Shown: in pieces, positions 39,561 to 47,908 of the stretch
How the letters are laid out: each line of letters begins with the position of its first letter
Position numbering within the stretch: the stretch's first letter is position 1
DNA from: Bog-756 sp963701325
Lineage (GTDB): Bacteria; Actinomycetota; Acidimicrobiia; Acidimicrobiales; RAAP-2
Direction: 5' to 3'
Length of the DNA: 64,000 nt
Assembly (NCBI GenBank): GCA_963701325.1
Contig: OY969604.1
Location: forward strand, 2,170,001 to 2,234,000
Program-made: the position numbers and the translations under genes
Notes under the pieces: generated by a model
Database searches by the model: none
Told to the model about the DNA's origin: nothing
What the model saw: the letters and a program-made list of their open reading frames with translations, nothing else

Positions 39561-40013
39561 GTGGCTCCGAGCACGCCCCAACCACCCGGCCAGAGCGTCC
39601 TTCAGCTGCGGATCCAGTTGGCCGACGTCCACCCGGTTGTCTGGAGGCGGGTGCTGGCGCCGGGGAAGGTGAGAATGGCCAAACTGAGCGAGATGCTCCT
39701 GGCGGCCATGGGCTGGACCGACTCGCATCTCCACACGTTCGACGTGGGCGAGAAGCGCTACGGGATGGGCGGCGACGATGACCCCGAGGAGGAGATCGAC
39801 GAGAAGGGCGTGACCGTGCTCGAGGCCCTCCGAGACGAGCGACGGTTCACCTATGAATACGACTTCGGCGACGGCTGGGAGCACGATGTCGAGGCGCTCG
39901 CGGACCCCGAGGACGACGAGCACGACCAGTACCTCGAATGGGTGGGTGGCTCCTTCGACGCGACCGAGTTCGACCTGGCCACAGCCAATGCCACCCTCCA
40001 GCGGATCCGCTGA
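39561..40013 (+). CDS. pRiA4b Orf3-like protein lacking its Cys-rich middle
   Basis: The 150-residue protein of the plasmid pRiA4b Orf3-like family has LQLRIQLADVHPVVWRRVL, LSEMLLAAMGWTDSHLHTF and FTYEYDFGDGWEHDV, then directly EALADPEDDEHDQYLEWVGG and FDATEFDLATANATL. Usual members have about 40 residues between GDGWEH and the LADP-EWVGG block, including the conserved C-x(n)-C-PPEDCGG segment. That segment is absent here, with the frame kept. Function is unknown in the family. Start GTG 39561. It is divergent from dnaK. Confidence 0.82.
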   Translation: MAPSTPQPPGQSVLQLRIQLADVHPVVWRRVLAPGKVRMAKLSEMLLAAMGWTDSHLHTFDVGEKRYGMGGDDDPEEEIDEKGVTVLEALRDERRFTYEYDFGDGWEHDVEALADPEDDEHDQYLEWVGGSFDATEFDLATANATLQRIR

Positions 40014-40069
40014 TCTCGTCGACGTCTCATGATGCAAACCCGGGCAACCGTCGGGATACGCTCGATGCC

Positions 40070-40825
40070 ATGCCCGAGTTGGTCCTCCTCCGACACGGTC
40101 AGTCGCTCTGGAACGCCGAGAACCTCTTCACCGGCTGGTACGACGTCGACCTCTCGGAACAGGGCGAGGAGGAAGCCCGATCGGCGGGCCGGTTCCTCGG
40201 AGCGGAGTCCGGGATCGATCTCCGGCTCCTCCACACGTCTCTCTTGACCCGGGCCATCCGGACCGCCGAGCTCACCCTGGAGATCGCCGGCAGGTCCTGG
40301 CTCCCGGTGCGCCGGCACTGGAGGCTCAACGAACGCCACTACGGGGCCCTCCAGGGCCTCGACAAGAAGGAGACTGCGACCCGTCACGGCGCGGACCAGG
40401 TCAAGGAATGGAGACGGAGCTACGCGACGCCACCTCCTGCCGTCGAGCGCGGCAACGCCCACGACCCGGCCGGTGACCCCCGCTACCGGGACGTGCCGGC
40501 TGACGCCCTGCCGCTCACCGAGTGCCTGGCCGATGTGGTGGCCCGGACGGTGCCCTACTGGGAGGACGCCATCGTTCCGGATCTCTTGGCGGAGGCTCCG
40601 CGGGGCGGAGCGGTCCTGGTCGTGGCGCACGGCAACAGCCTCCGCGCCTTGCGCAAGCACATCGAGGGGATCGGCGACACGGAGATCGTCGACCTCGAGA
40701 TCCCGACCGGCATCCCCTTCGTCTACGAGCTCGCCGGCGATCTCTCGGTCATCTCGAGCAGGTTCCTCGGCGACCCGTCGGCCGCCGAAGCTGCGGCCGA
40801 AGCGGTCCGGCGGCAGGCCGGCTGA
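40070..40825 (+). CDS. gpmA: 2,3-bisphosphoglycerate-dependent phosphoglycerate mutase
   Basis: The 251-residue glycolytic enzyme interconverts 3- and 2-phosphoglycerate. The phosphohistidine motif VLLRHGQSLWNAENLFTGW, TSLLTRAIRTAEL, RLNERHYGALQGLDKKETA and the second histidine in VLVVAHGNSLRALRKHIEG are all intact, and the C-terminal tail is present. ATG 40070 starts exactly at the family N-terminus MPELVLLRHG. The preceding gene is 56 bases away, so co-transcription is possible but functionally unrelated. Confidence 0.95.
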   Translation: MPELVLLRHGQSLWNAENLFTGWYDVDLSEQGEEEARSAGRFLGAESGIDLRLLHTSLLTRAIRTAELTLEIAGRSWLPVRRHWRLNERHYGALQGLDKKETATRHGADQVKEWRRSYATPPPAVERGNAHDPAGDPRYRDVPADALPLTECLADVVARTVPYWEDAIVPDLLAEAPRGGAVLVVAHGNSLRALRKHIEGIGDTEIVDLEIPTGIPFVYELAGDLSVISSRFLGDPSAAEAAAEAVRRQAG

Positions 40826-40967
40826 ACCCGGACGCGGGAAACGGCCGACCCCGGAGGACCGACCGCTTCCGTTCCCTCGCCCGCCGATCCGCGGTAGCGG
40901 GCATGGTCTCTGTGGCCTCGCCGGCCGCCGCCCTTCTTAGCGACGACGGTCGGCGATCAGCCGATGG

Positions 40968-41306
40968 TCAGAGTGCGTCCACCCCCCGCTCGCCGGTGCG
41001 GACCCGGATGACGTCCTCTACGGGCAGGATCCACACCTTGCCGTCACCGATCTTCCCAGTTCCCGCACTGTCGACCACTGCGTTGGTGACCTCGTCGACC
41101 TGCGCGTCGTCGACGACCACCTCGAGGCGGATCTTGGGCACGAACTCCACTTCGTACTCAGCCCCGCGGTAGACCTCGGTGTGACCCCGCTGGCGCCCGA
41201 ATCCCTGGGCCTCGGTCAAGGTCATCCCGTGGACGCCGAGCGTCTTGAGAGCCTCCTTCACCTCGTCAAGCTTGAACGGCTTGACCACCGCTACGATCAA
41301 TTTCAT
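40968..41306 (-). CDS. glnB: Nitrogen regulatory protein PII (GlnB/GlnK type)
   Basis: The 112-residue trimeric signal protein senses ATP/ADP and 2-oxoglutarate. It shows MKLIVAVVKPFKLDEVKEAL, the T loop GHTEVYRGAEYEVEFVPK with the modifiable Tyr51, and the B/C-loop region AGTGKIGDGKVWILPVEDVIRVRTGE. It is encoded 32 bases downstream of the ammonium transporter on the same strand, the usual amtB-glnK pair, so it probably gates that transporter and may be adenylylated or uridylylated on Tyr51. glnK would be an equally good name. Confidence 0.95.
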   Translation of the reverse strand: MKLIVAVVKPFKLDEVKEALKTLGVHGMTLTEAQGFGRQRGHTEVYRGAEYEVEFVPKIRLEVVVDDAQVDEVTNAVVDSAGTGKIGDGKVWILPVEDVIRVRTGERGVDAL

Positions 41307-41338
41307 CTGGGTTGTCTCCTTGTTCTCGTAGGGGTTGG

Positions 41339-42889
41339 TCAGGTACTCGACTCGCCGGATGGTACCGGGTCGTCTGGTTGCTCAGACGAGGAAGTCCGGT
41401 CCCCGGCCATTGCGAAGGCACCGACCCGCTCGGCCAGCGTCTCCACCGGGAAGGCCTCCTCGCCGTGGATGGCGAGGTCACCGACCTCGAGGATCTCATC
41501 CTTGTACCGGGCGCCGCGGAGCACCAGGCCGATGAGCTTCATGAGGATGAAGGTGATCAGGGCCGACCAGAAGATGACGAAGATGGCTGCCCGGAACTGT
41601 TCCCAGAGTTGGTGGGCCGAGCCGGTATAGACCAGCCCGTTCACCGAGAAGGGGACGCAGTGAGCAAAGGTGCTGCCGTAGGTGTTCTGGGTGGTGGCTA
41701 TCACCTGCCCCGTGGCGTCGAGGTGACCGCAGCCGTATTCGAGCATGTTCGGATCTCCGAATATCCCGAGGAGCAACCCCCCGAAGAGTCCGGCTATGCC
41801 GTGGGTGTAGATGACCCCGAGTGCGTCGTCCACCTTAGAGAACGGCCGCACCTTGGAGAGGAAGTTCCACGCAACCCACACGACCACGGTGCAGATCAGA
41901 CCCACGTAGATGGCGCCCGCGCCGTTCACCCAGCCGGCGCACGGGGTGATCCCGACGAGCCCGCAGATCATGCCGTTGACCCCTCCTAAGAAGGTGGGTT
42001 TCTTCTCCTTGGTGAGCAGAGCGTCCAGGAGCATCCACACGATCACGCCGGTAGCTGTGGCCAGGTTGGTGTTGACGACAGCCGCTGCGGCATCCGTCCC
42101 CGCGTAGTACGGGTCACCACCGTTGAACCCGTTCCAGCCGAGCCAGAGGATCCCGGCGCCGACCCCGGCCATGACCAGGTTGTTGGGTATCGCGTGTTGT
42201 CGGTCTCGAAGGAGCCGTGGTCCGAGGACCCAGGCGGCCACGAACCCCGATACCCCGGCCGACATATGGATCACGAACCCACCCGAGAAGTCGAGAGCGC
42301 CCTCTTGGGCGAAGTAGCCACCGCCCCAGAGCAGGAAGGCATCGACCCCGTAGACGAAGGTCGACCACAGCGGTACAAGCAGGCACCAGGCGAGGAACTT
42401 GATGCGGCCGAGCACGCTGCCGAGGAAGAGGAGCGGGGTGATTGCCGCGAAGACGAACTGGAAGTACGCCAACGAGGACGTCGGGAAGTGGAACGGGATC
42501 ACCGTGTTGGCCGCCGACACCGCCTGGCCCTGTTCACCCACCGGGTTTGTGATCCACCCCGGTTTGCCCAAGAAGTTGTCGATGAATTGGGTCCACCCCC
42601 CGACCCCTACCTGGGTCGGCAGGCCGTTCTTGACCCCACCTCCGAAGGAGTTGGGGCCGAAACCCATCTTGAAGGTCCAGAGGAACCAGGTGACCAACAC
42701 CAGCGAGAAGCCGGCGAACATCATGGCCATGACGTTCACCGCCCACTTCTTCTGGACGATCGACGCGTAGAGGACAGCCAGGCCGGGGAGGCTCATGAGG
42801 CCGACGAACGTCGCGGCCACGATCTGCCATGTGTTGTCCCCGGTGTTGAGCCAACTGGGGTATGGAACTTGCGTTACCACTGCTAGCAC
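41339..42889 (-). CDS. amtB: Ammonium transporter
   Basis: The 516-residue polytopic ammonium channel has about eleven helices. It includes WQIVAATFVGLMSLPGLAVL, the motif GGFVIHMSAGVSGFVAAWVL with the first pore His, GWNGFNGGDPYYAG, and GIAGLFGGLLLGIFGDP with the second conserved His in YTHGIAGL. A large extracytoplasmic insert (about residues 70-120) and a cytoplasmic Ser/Pro/Glu tail are longer than in Escherichia coli AmtB. GTG 42889 has an AGGAG-like site upstream; an earlier in-frame start gives 555 residues. A GlnR-like box lies 130-156 bases upstream. Confidence 0.93.
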   Translation of the reverse strand: MLAVVTQVPYPSWLNTGDNTWQIVAATFVGLMSLPGLAVLYASIVQKKWAVNVMAMMFAGFSLVLVTWFLWTFKMGFGPNSFGGGVKNGLPTQVGVGGWTQFIDNFLGKPGWITNPVGEQGQAVSAANTVIPFHFPTSSLAYFQFVFAAITPLLFLGSVLGRIKFLAWCLLVPLWSTFVYGVDAFLLWGGGYFAQEGALDFSGGFVIHMSAGVSGFVAAWVLGPRLLRDRQHAIPNNLVMAGVGAGILWLGWNGFNGGDPYYAGTDAAAAVVNTNLATATGVIVWMLLDALLTKEKKPTFLGGVNGMICGLVGITPCAGWVNGAGAIYVGLICTVVVWVAWNFLSKVRPFSKVDDALGVIYTHGIAGLFGGLLLGIFGDPNMLEYGCGHLDATGQVIATTQNTYGSTFAHCVPFSVNGLVYTGSAHQLWEQFRAAIFVIFWSALITFILMKLIGLVLRGARYKDEILEVGDLAIHGEEAFPVETLAERVGAFAMAGDRTSSSEQPDDPVPSGESST

Positions 42890-43018
42890 TGTTGGGTGCT
42901 CCTCTCCTGAGATGCCTCGTACTGATTGCGTCCCGGCGTCCGCGCCCCGAGGAGTACCGGCGTGCGGAAACCAAGACAGCCAGATTCGCTCTGACGCCGC
43001 AAACAATGCAGGAGGGGG

Positions 43019-43045
43019 ATTTCGGCAGGGTCACGCCTGTGTTAC
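43019..43045 (-). promoter_or_regulatory. GlnR-like box upstream of amtB-glnB
   Basis: On the minus strand GTAAC (43045-43041), GTGAC (43034-43030) and GAAAT (43023-43019) are separated by exactly six bases each. This matches the actinobacterial GlnR pattern gTnAc-n6-GaAAc-n6 with 11-bp periodicity (GTGAC-n6-GAAAT has one mismatch in the second pentamer). It lies upstream of an amtB-glnB operon, a classical GlnR target. Confidence 0.55.
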
Positions 43046-43100
43046 CAACGCGTGAACTGGCGCATCCCCGCAGGTGAACGGGGGGAGACGCCGGCAATGG

Positions 43101-43120
43101 GCGCCGCTCGGAGGCGGCGC
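43101..43120 (-). terminator. GC-rich hairpin after the 43.1-kb membrane-protein gene
   Basis: GCGCCGC (43101-43107) and GCGGCGC (43114-43120) make a perfect 7-bp stem with a 6-base loop, five bases beyond the stop of the minus-strand gene that ends at 43125. It has no T tract. Confidence 0.45.
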
Positions 43121-43124
43121 AGGC

Positions 43125-43709
43125 TCAGCCTGCCTGCTGGCCGTCTCCGCGAGGTGCCTTCGGCGGCTTGCCGGCTCCGTTGGTCGGTGGCGTGTACCGC
43201 TTGTTCGCCCGACCCTGATTGCCCCTACCGCCCGGAGCGGACTCCTGAGCCAGCTTCAACTTCTGCTGCAGGCGGTACGCACGGACCAGGTACCAGGAGC
43301 CGAACAGGAGGAACGGGACGCCGAATCCCCAGAAGTGCAGATTGAAGATGGAGAGCCCGTAGAGGACCATCGCGATCCCGAGGTAGAGCCGCTTGCGGAA
43401 CCAGGCCGCGGCCAGCATCGCCAGGGCGAGCGCCAGAAGGGTGAAGGAGAGGACGTGGTACACAGACGAGTAGGACTTCGGGTCGTTGGCCAGCAGGCTG
43501 CCAGTCACCAGCAACCCCACCATGCCGGCGAGTGGAGCGGCGAGCAGGCCGATCAGCCGTTCGTTGTCGTTGGCCCGCTTGACGGCCTCTTGAAGCTCAT
43601 CGACCGTCGTCGGACCCTCGTTCACGGGCCGTTCGGCGGTGTCCGCCTTGATCATCGCCCGGGTGAAGCGTTCGGAGAGCGTCGGCTTGTCCGGATCGCG
43701 CGCGGCCAT
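43125..43709 (-). CDS. Predicted membrane protein of unknown function
   Basis: The 194-residue protein starts at ATG 43709. A hydrophilic N-terminus (residues 1-50, including FTRAMIKADTAERPVN and VDELQEAVKRAND) is followed by four helices (LLAAPLAGMVGLLVTGSLL, VLSFTLLALALAMLAAAW, LYLGIAMVLYGLSIFNL, FGVPFLLFGSWYLVRAY) and a basic Gly/Pro/Lys-rich tail (about 150-194). No characterised family is recognised. It lies between the ammonium transporter and another membrane protein on the same strand, without overlap. A structural or envelope role is possible but not shown. Confidence 0.75.
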   Translation of the reverse strand: MAARDPDKPTLSERFTRAMIKADTAERPVNEGPTTVDELQEAVKRANDNERLIGLLAAPLAGMVGLLVTGSLLANDPKSYSSVYHVLSFTLLALALAMLAAAWFRKRLYLGIAMVLYGLSIFNLHFWGFGVPFLLFGSWYLVRAYRLQQKLKLAQESAPGGRGNQGRANKRYTPPTNGAGKPPKAPRGDGQQAG

Positions 43710-43800
43710 GGGCAAGGCTACCGCGCCCGATCAGCGTCGGATCCCGAGGGCCCACGCCGCGGGGCCTCGCAACGGGGACCCGATGACTCGTCGGAGGCGA

Positions 43801-44376
43801 TCACGACGGTGACCGGTGGCGTGTCCGAACGACGACCAGTGTGAGCAGGCAGGCGAGCACGGCGAGAAGGATTGCCGGGACGAGGTAGACGGTCCACGAG
43901 GCATGCTCCGAGTCCACGGTTGCGGGCGTCGAGAACAGTGCTGGGTCCCCCGGCACAATCAGACCCCGAATGGTCGTGCCGGGCGCGTGCAGCGTGTTGC
44001 CGGGGATGTCCTCCGTGTACTCGTGCCCGCCCACCGTGTAGGTGCCACTGCAGTCGTACCCCGCGAGGTTCGACCCGCTCCCGCCCATCAGACCGCGGCA
44101 GTCGGTCACGGTGAGCTCGACCGGGACCCCGTGGGCGCGCAGGTTGTCGATCTGGCTGTTCTTCTGGTAGCCGGCCACGAGCAGCACTCCGGCCACGACT
44201 GCGAGCGCGGCCAGTCCCAGGCCCACTGCGAGGTGGGTCACCCGTCGTACGTCGACCTCGACTGCCGGGCCGCGCAGAACGCCGACCGACCCGTCGGACG
44301 GGAGCCCGGCCGCACCCCCGGAGAGGTCCCCGGCCTCGCGGTCCTCTCGGTCGTGTCCAGGTGGTGCCATCGTCAT
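43801..44376 (-). CDS. Two-helix membrane protein with DUF3592-like external domain
   Basis: The protein is 191 residues from ATG 44376 (44370 possible). A charged cytoplasmic N-terminus precedes helix 1 (LAVGLGLAALAVVAGVLLVAG), then an external domain of about 90 residues (VPVELTVTDCRGLMGGSGSN, YDCSGTYTVGGHEYTED, GTTIRGLIVPGDPALFS) with two cysteines likely to pair, then helix 2 (VYLVPAILLAVLACLLTLVVV). The V-x-G-T-V-x-D/Y-T-V-x-G-x-x-Y pattern is typical of DUF3592 proteins of unknown function. The gene is divergent from the cyclic-nucleotide-binding gene. Confidence 0.7.
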   Translation of the reverse strand: MTMAPPGHDREDREAGDLSGGAAGLPSDGSVGVLRGPAVEVDVRRVTHLAVGLGLAALAVVAGVLLVAGYQKNSQIDNLRAHGVPVELTVTDCRGLMGGSGSNLAGYDCSGTYTVGGHEYTEDIPGNTLHAPGTTIRGLIVPGDPALFSTPATVDSEHASWTVYLVPAILLAVLACLLTLVVVRTRHRSPS

Positions 44377-44558
44377 CGTGCGCTCACTGGTCGGTCCCTC
44401 CCGGGCTGGGGCTGCCTCCGCCGACCGACGGCCGACCCGGTGAGCGCGAGATGGTAGCAGGGGGGTCGCAGCGGCCTTCGGGCGCGTCGCTTCGTTGCGC
44501 GCCCTTGCGGCCGGCCGGTCCCCGGCGTGCAACACATCTCCGAGCTAGCCTCCTCCGC

Positions 44559-44981
44559 ATGGCGCGTGGACCTCAGGCAACCGATCTCAAGTCCATCTGG
44601 CTCTTCTCGAGCTGCAGCGGTTCGGAGCTCCGGAAGATCCGGGCCCTGCTCGACGAGCTGGAGGTGCAGGCGGGCAAGGTCCTGGTCGAGGAAGGCCGCA
44701 TCGGGATGGAATTCTTCATCATCGTGGATGGAACCGCTGCGGTGACCCGCAACGGCAAACAGGTGGCCACCCTCGGCGCGGGGGCCCACTTCGGAGAGCT
44801 CGCGCTGCTCGACCGCCGACCCCGGTCGGCCTCGGTGGTCTCGGAGACCCCGATGACCCTGCTGGTGCTCTCCCAACGGCAGTTCAACGGACTGCTCGAG
44901 ACCGTGCCCACCATCGCCCGCAAGATGCTGGCCGCCCTGGCCGACCGTCTGCGCGAGGCCGATGCCCTTGCCTACGACTGA
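44559..44981 (+). CDS. Stand-alone cyclic-nucleotide-binding domain protein
   Basis: The 140-residue protein is made almost entirely of one CNB domain: LWLFSSCSGSELRKIRALLD-like N-helices (here IWLFSSCSGSELRKIRALL), GRIGMEFFIIVDGTAAVTRN and the phosphate-binding cassette HFGELALLDRRPRSASVVSE. The cassette keeps Gly-Glu and the Arg-Ser pair that hold the cyclic phosphate, so nucleotide binding is plausible. There is no DNA-binding, kinase or transporter domain, so it must act through a partner. The 3' end overlaps the 3' end of the convergent Fe-S oxidoreductase gene by 10 bases. Confidence 0.88.
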   Translation: MARGPQATDLKSIWLFSSCSGSELRKIRALLDELEVQAGKVLVEEGRIGMEFFIIVDGTAAVTRNGKQVATLGAGAHFGELALLDRRPRSASVVSETPMTLLVLSQRQFNGLLETVPTIARKMLAALADRLREADALAYD

Positions 44982-47011
44982 GTGAGGGACTCCTCGAGGA
45001 GCTGGGAGAGATCCAGCACCCGGACCTCGTCCTCCTTGGCATTGGCCCGGACTGCATCGTCCAGCATGATCATGCAGTAGGGACAGGCGGTCGAGACCAC
45101 GTCGGCGCCTGTCCCGATGGCCTCCTCGGTCCGCTCCATGTTGACCCGCTTGCCGATGTTCTCCTCGAGCCACATGCGGGCACCGCCGGCGCCACAGCAG
45201 AAGCCCTTCTCGCGGCAGCGACGCATCTCGATCTGGGTGGCGCCGGGGATGGCGTCGATGACCGAGCGTGGCTCGTCGAAGATCCGGTTGTGGCGACCGA
45301 GATAACACGGGTCGTGGTAGGTCACCGAGCCCGTGTAGCCACCGCCCGGGGTGATCCGGCCGGCCCGGACCAGATGGTCGAGCAATTGGCTGTGGTGGAT
45401 CACCTCGAAGTCGCCGCCCAACGACGGGTACTCGTTGGCCAACGAGTTGAAGCAGTGGGGGCAGGTGGCGATGACCTTCTTGACGCCGGCGCCCGTGAGC
45501 GTCTCGATGTTCATCCGGGCCTGCTCCTGATAGAGGTACTCGTTGCCGAGCCGCCGGGCCGGGTCACCGGTGCAGGACTCCCTCGGCCCGAGGATGCCGA
45601 AGGTCACTCCCGCCCGGTGCAGCATGCGGGCGGTGGCCTGGGCACCCTTACGAGCCCGCTCGTCGAGGGCTCCGGCACAGCCCACCCAGTAGAGGTACTC
45701 GATGTCGTCGGGGATGGTCCCTGTGATGACCGGGACCTCGAAGTCGAGGGACGCGATCCAGTCGGTGCGCTTGGCGCTACCGAGGCCCCACGGGTCACCC
45801 TGGTTTTCGACGTTGCGAAGCATGAGCCCGGCCTCGGTGGGGAACTCGGACTCCATGAGTACCTGATAACGGCGCATGTCGATGATGGTGTCGATGTGCT
45901 CGATGTCGACCGGGCACTCTTCGACGCACGCGCCGCAGGTCGTGCAGGACCAGAGCACATCAGGGTCGATGGTGTCGCCCACCAGCCCGGCCACCTCGAC
46001 CCCGGCGGCCCGGTTCTTGGCCATCACCCGGTCGGCGTTGGCGAACAGGTTGTCGCGAAGATCCATGATGAGGAGCTTTGGAGAGAGCGGCTTGCCGGTG
46101 TTCCAGGCCGGGCACTGCGACTGGCAGCGGCCGCACTCGGTGCAGGTGGCGAGGTCAAGGAGCTGCTTCCAGGACAGGTCCTCGATGCGCCCGGCCCCGA
46201 AGACCACCTCGTCGTTGTCCCCCACGTCCTCCATGGACATGTCCGGGGTCGACGCAAGAGCGCCCAATGCCCGCGGGCGCCGGGAGGTGGCCACGTTGAT
46301 GGGGGCCAGGAAGATGTGGAGGTGCTTCGAGTACGAGATGAAGACGAGGAACCCGGTGATGATCGCGATGTTGGCCAGCAGGGCCACCGTCTCGATCACG
46401 CTGTTGACCCCGGTTCCGAGCGGTGCAAGGGCCTTGGCCAGGGCGTGGGAGGCGAAGGCCGCCCAGTTGTAGGGGAAGTTTCCGGTGTTGATCTGGGCCG
46501 CCCGGTAGAAGAGGAGGGTCACCATGACGCCGAAGATCATGAGGAGGACCAGCCAGGCGGCACCGGTGTGGGAGCCGAAGAAACGCGAGCGGCGATTCTC
46601 CCGGGCCGGGGAATTCTTGACCCGGATACCGACGAAGACCCCCAGCGAGATGATGACGGCCACCGCGAAGAAGTCCTCGATGAACCCGACGACCGGCCAG
46701 CGACCGATGATCGGGATGTGGAAGTCGCGGTCGAACAGACAGCCGAACGCCTCGATGATGGTGAGGGTGAGGACGGTGAAGCCCCAGAAGGTGAACGCGT
46801 GTGCCATGCCGGGAACGGTCCACTGGAGGAGCTTCTTCTGCCCGCCGACCTCGACGAGCTCGGCCTTGATCCGCTTCGGGATGTCCTTTGCCCTCGAGGG
46901 GACAGCCGGTTGCCCGGCGGTGATGAGCCGGAAGAGCCATGAGAAGCGACGTCCGGCGATGGCGAACATCACGACGGTGATGCCGAGTCCGACGGCGATT
47001 CTGAGGGGCAC
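44972..47011 (-). CDS. Membrane-bound (Fe-S) oxidoreductase, heterodisulfide-reductase-like
   Basis: The 679-residue protein resembles the mycobacterial Rv0338c-type Fe-S reductase. Its N-terminal half has five to six helices (MPLRIAVGLGITVVMFAIAG, ITGFLVFISYSKHLHIFLAP), like a nitrate reductase gamma or haem b anchor. Two 4Fe-4S ferredoxin motifs follow at about residues 285-355 (CTECGRCQSQCP and CTTCGACVEECP). The C-terminus has two CCG domains (WVGCAGALDERARKG, TCPHCFNSLANEYP, YHDPCYLGRHN, GFCCGAGGARMW, STACPYCMIML), the active-site type of HdrB/GlpC. It probably passes electrons between a soluble donor and quinones. The donor is unknown; it is monocistronic here. Confidence 0.88.
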   Translation of the reverse strand: MPLRIAVGLGITVVMFAIAGRRFSWLFRLITAGQPAVPSRAKDIPKRIKAELVEVGGQKKLLQWTVPGMAHAFTFWGFTVLTLTIIEAFGCLFDRDFHIPIIGRWPVVGFIEDFFAVAVIISLGVFVGIRVKNSPARENRRSRFFGSHTGAAWLVLLMIFGVMVTLLFYRAAQINTGNFPYNWAAFASHALAKALAPLGTGVNSVIETVALLANIAIITGFLVFISYSKHLHIFLAPINVATSRRPRALGALASTPDMSMEDVGDNDEVVFGAGRIEDLSWKQLLDLATCTECGRCQSQCPAWNTGKPLSPKLLIMDLRDNLFANADRVMAKNRAAGVEVAGLVGDTIDPDVLWSCTTCGACVEECPVDIEHIDTIIDMRRYQVLMESEFPTEAGLMLRNVENQGDPWGLGSAKRTDWIASLDFEVPVITGTIPDDIEYLYWVGCAGALDERARKGAQATARMLHRAGVTFGILGPRESCTGDPARRLGNEYLYQEQARMNIETLTGAGVKKVIATCPHCFNSLANEYPSLGGDFEVIHHSQLLDHLVRAGRITPGGGYTGSVTYHDPCYLGRHNRIFDEPRSVIDAIPGATQIEMRRCREKGFCCGAGGARMWLEENIGKRVNMERTEEAIGTGADVVSTACPYCMIMLDDAVRANAKEDEVRVLDLSQLLEESLTQS

Positions 47012-47082
47012 TGCGATCCTCCTAGGAGTGACTGCTGTTCACGAGGCTGTGGTCGTGGGGATTGAGGGGAAAGGCCGCCGGG

Positions 47083-47646
47083 TCACGAGCCGAAGTTGTC
47101 CGAGTACCGGCTCGGGGTCGGGCCCCACTGGCCCTGGTACTTGGAGTGGAGTCCCGCCGATCCGTAGGGGTTGTCCGCCGCGGTGGTCATCTGCAGGAAG
47201 CTGATCTGGCCGATCTTCATGCCCGGGTAGACGGTGATGGGCAGGTTGGCCACGTTGGAGAGCTCGAGGGTCAGGTGGCCGTCCCACCCGGCGTCCACGA
47301 AGCCGGCAGTCGAGTGAATGAGGAGCCCGAGCCGGCCGAGCGAGGACTTGCCCTCGAGCCGGGCCACCAGGTCGCTCGGCAGGGTCACCTTCTCGGTGGT
47401 CGACCCGAGCACGAACTCGCCCGGATGGAGGATGAGGGGATCGGTGCCCACGTCGACCAGTTCGGTGAGGTCCTCCTGGTCCTCGCGCACGTCGATGACC
47501 CGGCTGGTGTGGTTCCGGAACAGGCGGAAGTACTGATCGACGTGGAGGTCCACCGACGAGGGCTGGATGCACGACTCGTCCATCGGGTCGATCTTGATCT
47601 GACCCGCGGAGAGTGCCTCGCGGATGGAGCGGTCGGAGAGAACCAT
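47083..47646 (-). CDS. dcd: dCTP deaminase, probably bifunctional (dUMP-forming)
   Basis: The 187-residue nucleotide-pool enzyme begins VLSDRSIREALSAGQIKIDP and contains ESCIQPSSVDLHVDQYFRLF, LHPGEFVLGSTTEKVTLP, RLEGKSSLGRLGLLIHSTAG, FVDAGWDGHLTLELSNVANL and the C-terminal KYQGQWGPTPSRY. These track the Mycobacterium tuberculosis enzyme closely, including the HSTAG stretch. That enzyme both deaminates dCTP and hydrolyses dUTP to dUMP, so dUMP formation is inferred here. ATG 47646 follows a ribosome-site-poor leader. It is monocistronic. Confidence 0.94.
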   Translation of the reverse strand: MVLSDRSIREALSAGQIKIDPMDESCIQPSSVDLHVDQYFRLFRNHTSRVIDVREDQEDLTELVDVGTDPLILHPGEFVLGSTTEKVTLPSDLVARLEGKSSLGRLGLLIHSTAGFVDAGWDGHLTLELSNVANLPITVYPGMKIGQISFLQMTTAADNPYGSAGLHSKYQGQWGPTPSRYSDNFGS

Positions 47647-47792
47647 GACGCACAGACGTTAGTGGGGGACTGGACCGCGGGCACATCTTCGGGCAGGTCC
47701 GGGCACATGGGGGTGCGTCCCCGTCGAAACGATCGAGGCGTCGGACAGGCCCGAACAAGGGGTGGCCCAGGCGATAGTCTGTCCTTCTCGTT

Positions 47793-47863
47793 GCGGGCGT
47801 AGTTCAGAGGCAGAACATCAGCTTCCCAAGCTGAGAACGCGGGTTCGATTCCCGTCGCCCGCT
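47793..47863 (+). tRNA. tRNA-Gly (anticodon CCC)
   Basis: Acceptor GCGGGCG/CGCCCGC, anticodon stem TCAGC/GCTGA with loop TTCCCAA giving CCC, and T arm GCGGG-TTCGATT-CCCGT fold cleanly. The discriminator is T, and no CCA is encoded. Confidence 0.94.
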
Positions 47864-47908
47864 CTCTGTTGCCAAGATCGCACGAGGGTCAGGCGGCCCT
47901 CCTGGTCA

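Noticed and set aside
40826..40967. Possible terminator or small RNA between gpmA and glnB
   Set aside because: Only a weak 5-bp stem (CCCGC/GCGGG) with a long loop is visible; nothing firm can be supported.
43061..43086. CCCCG...CGGGG sequence resembling a type I-E CRISPR repeat
   Set aside because: Only one copy, no spacers and no cas genes; it is a simple GC hairpin.
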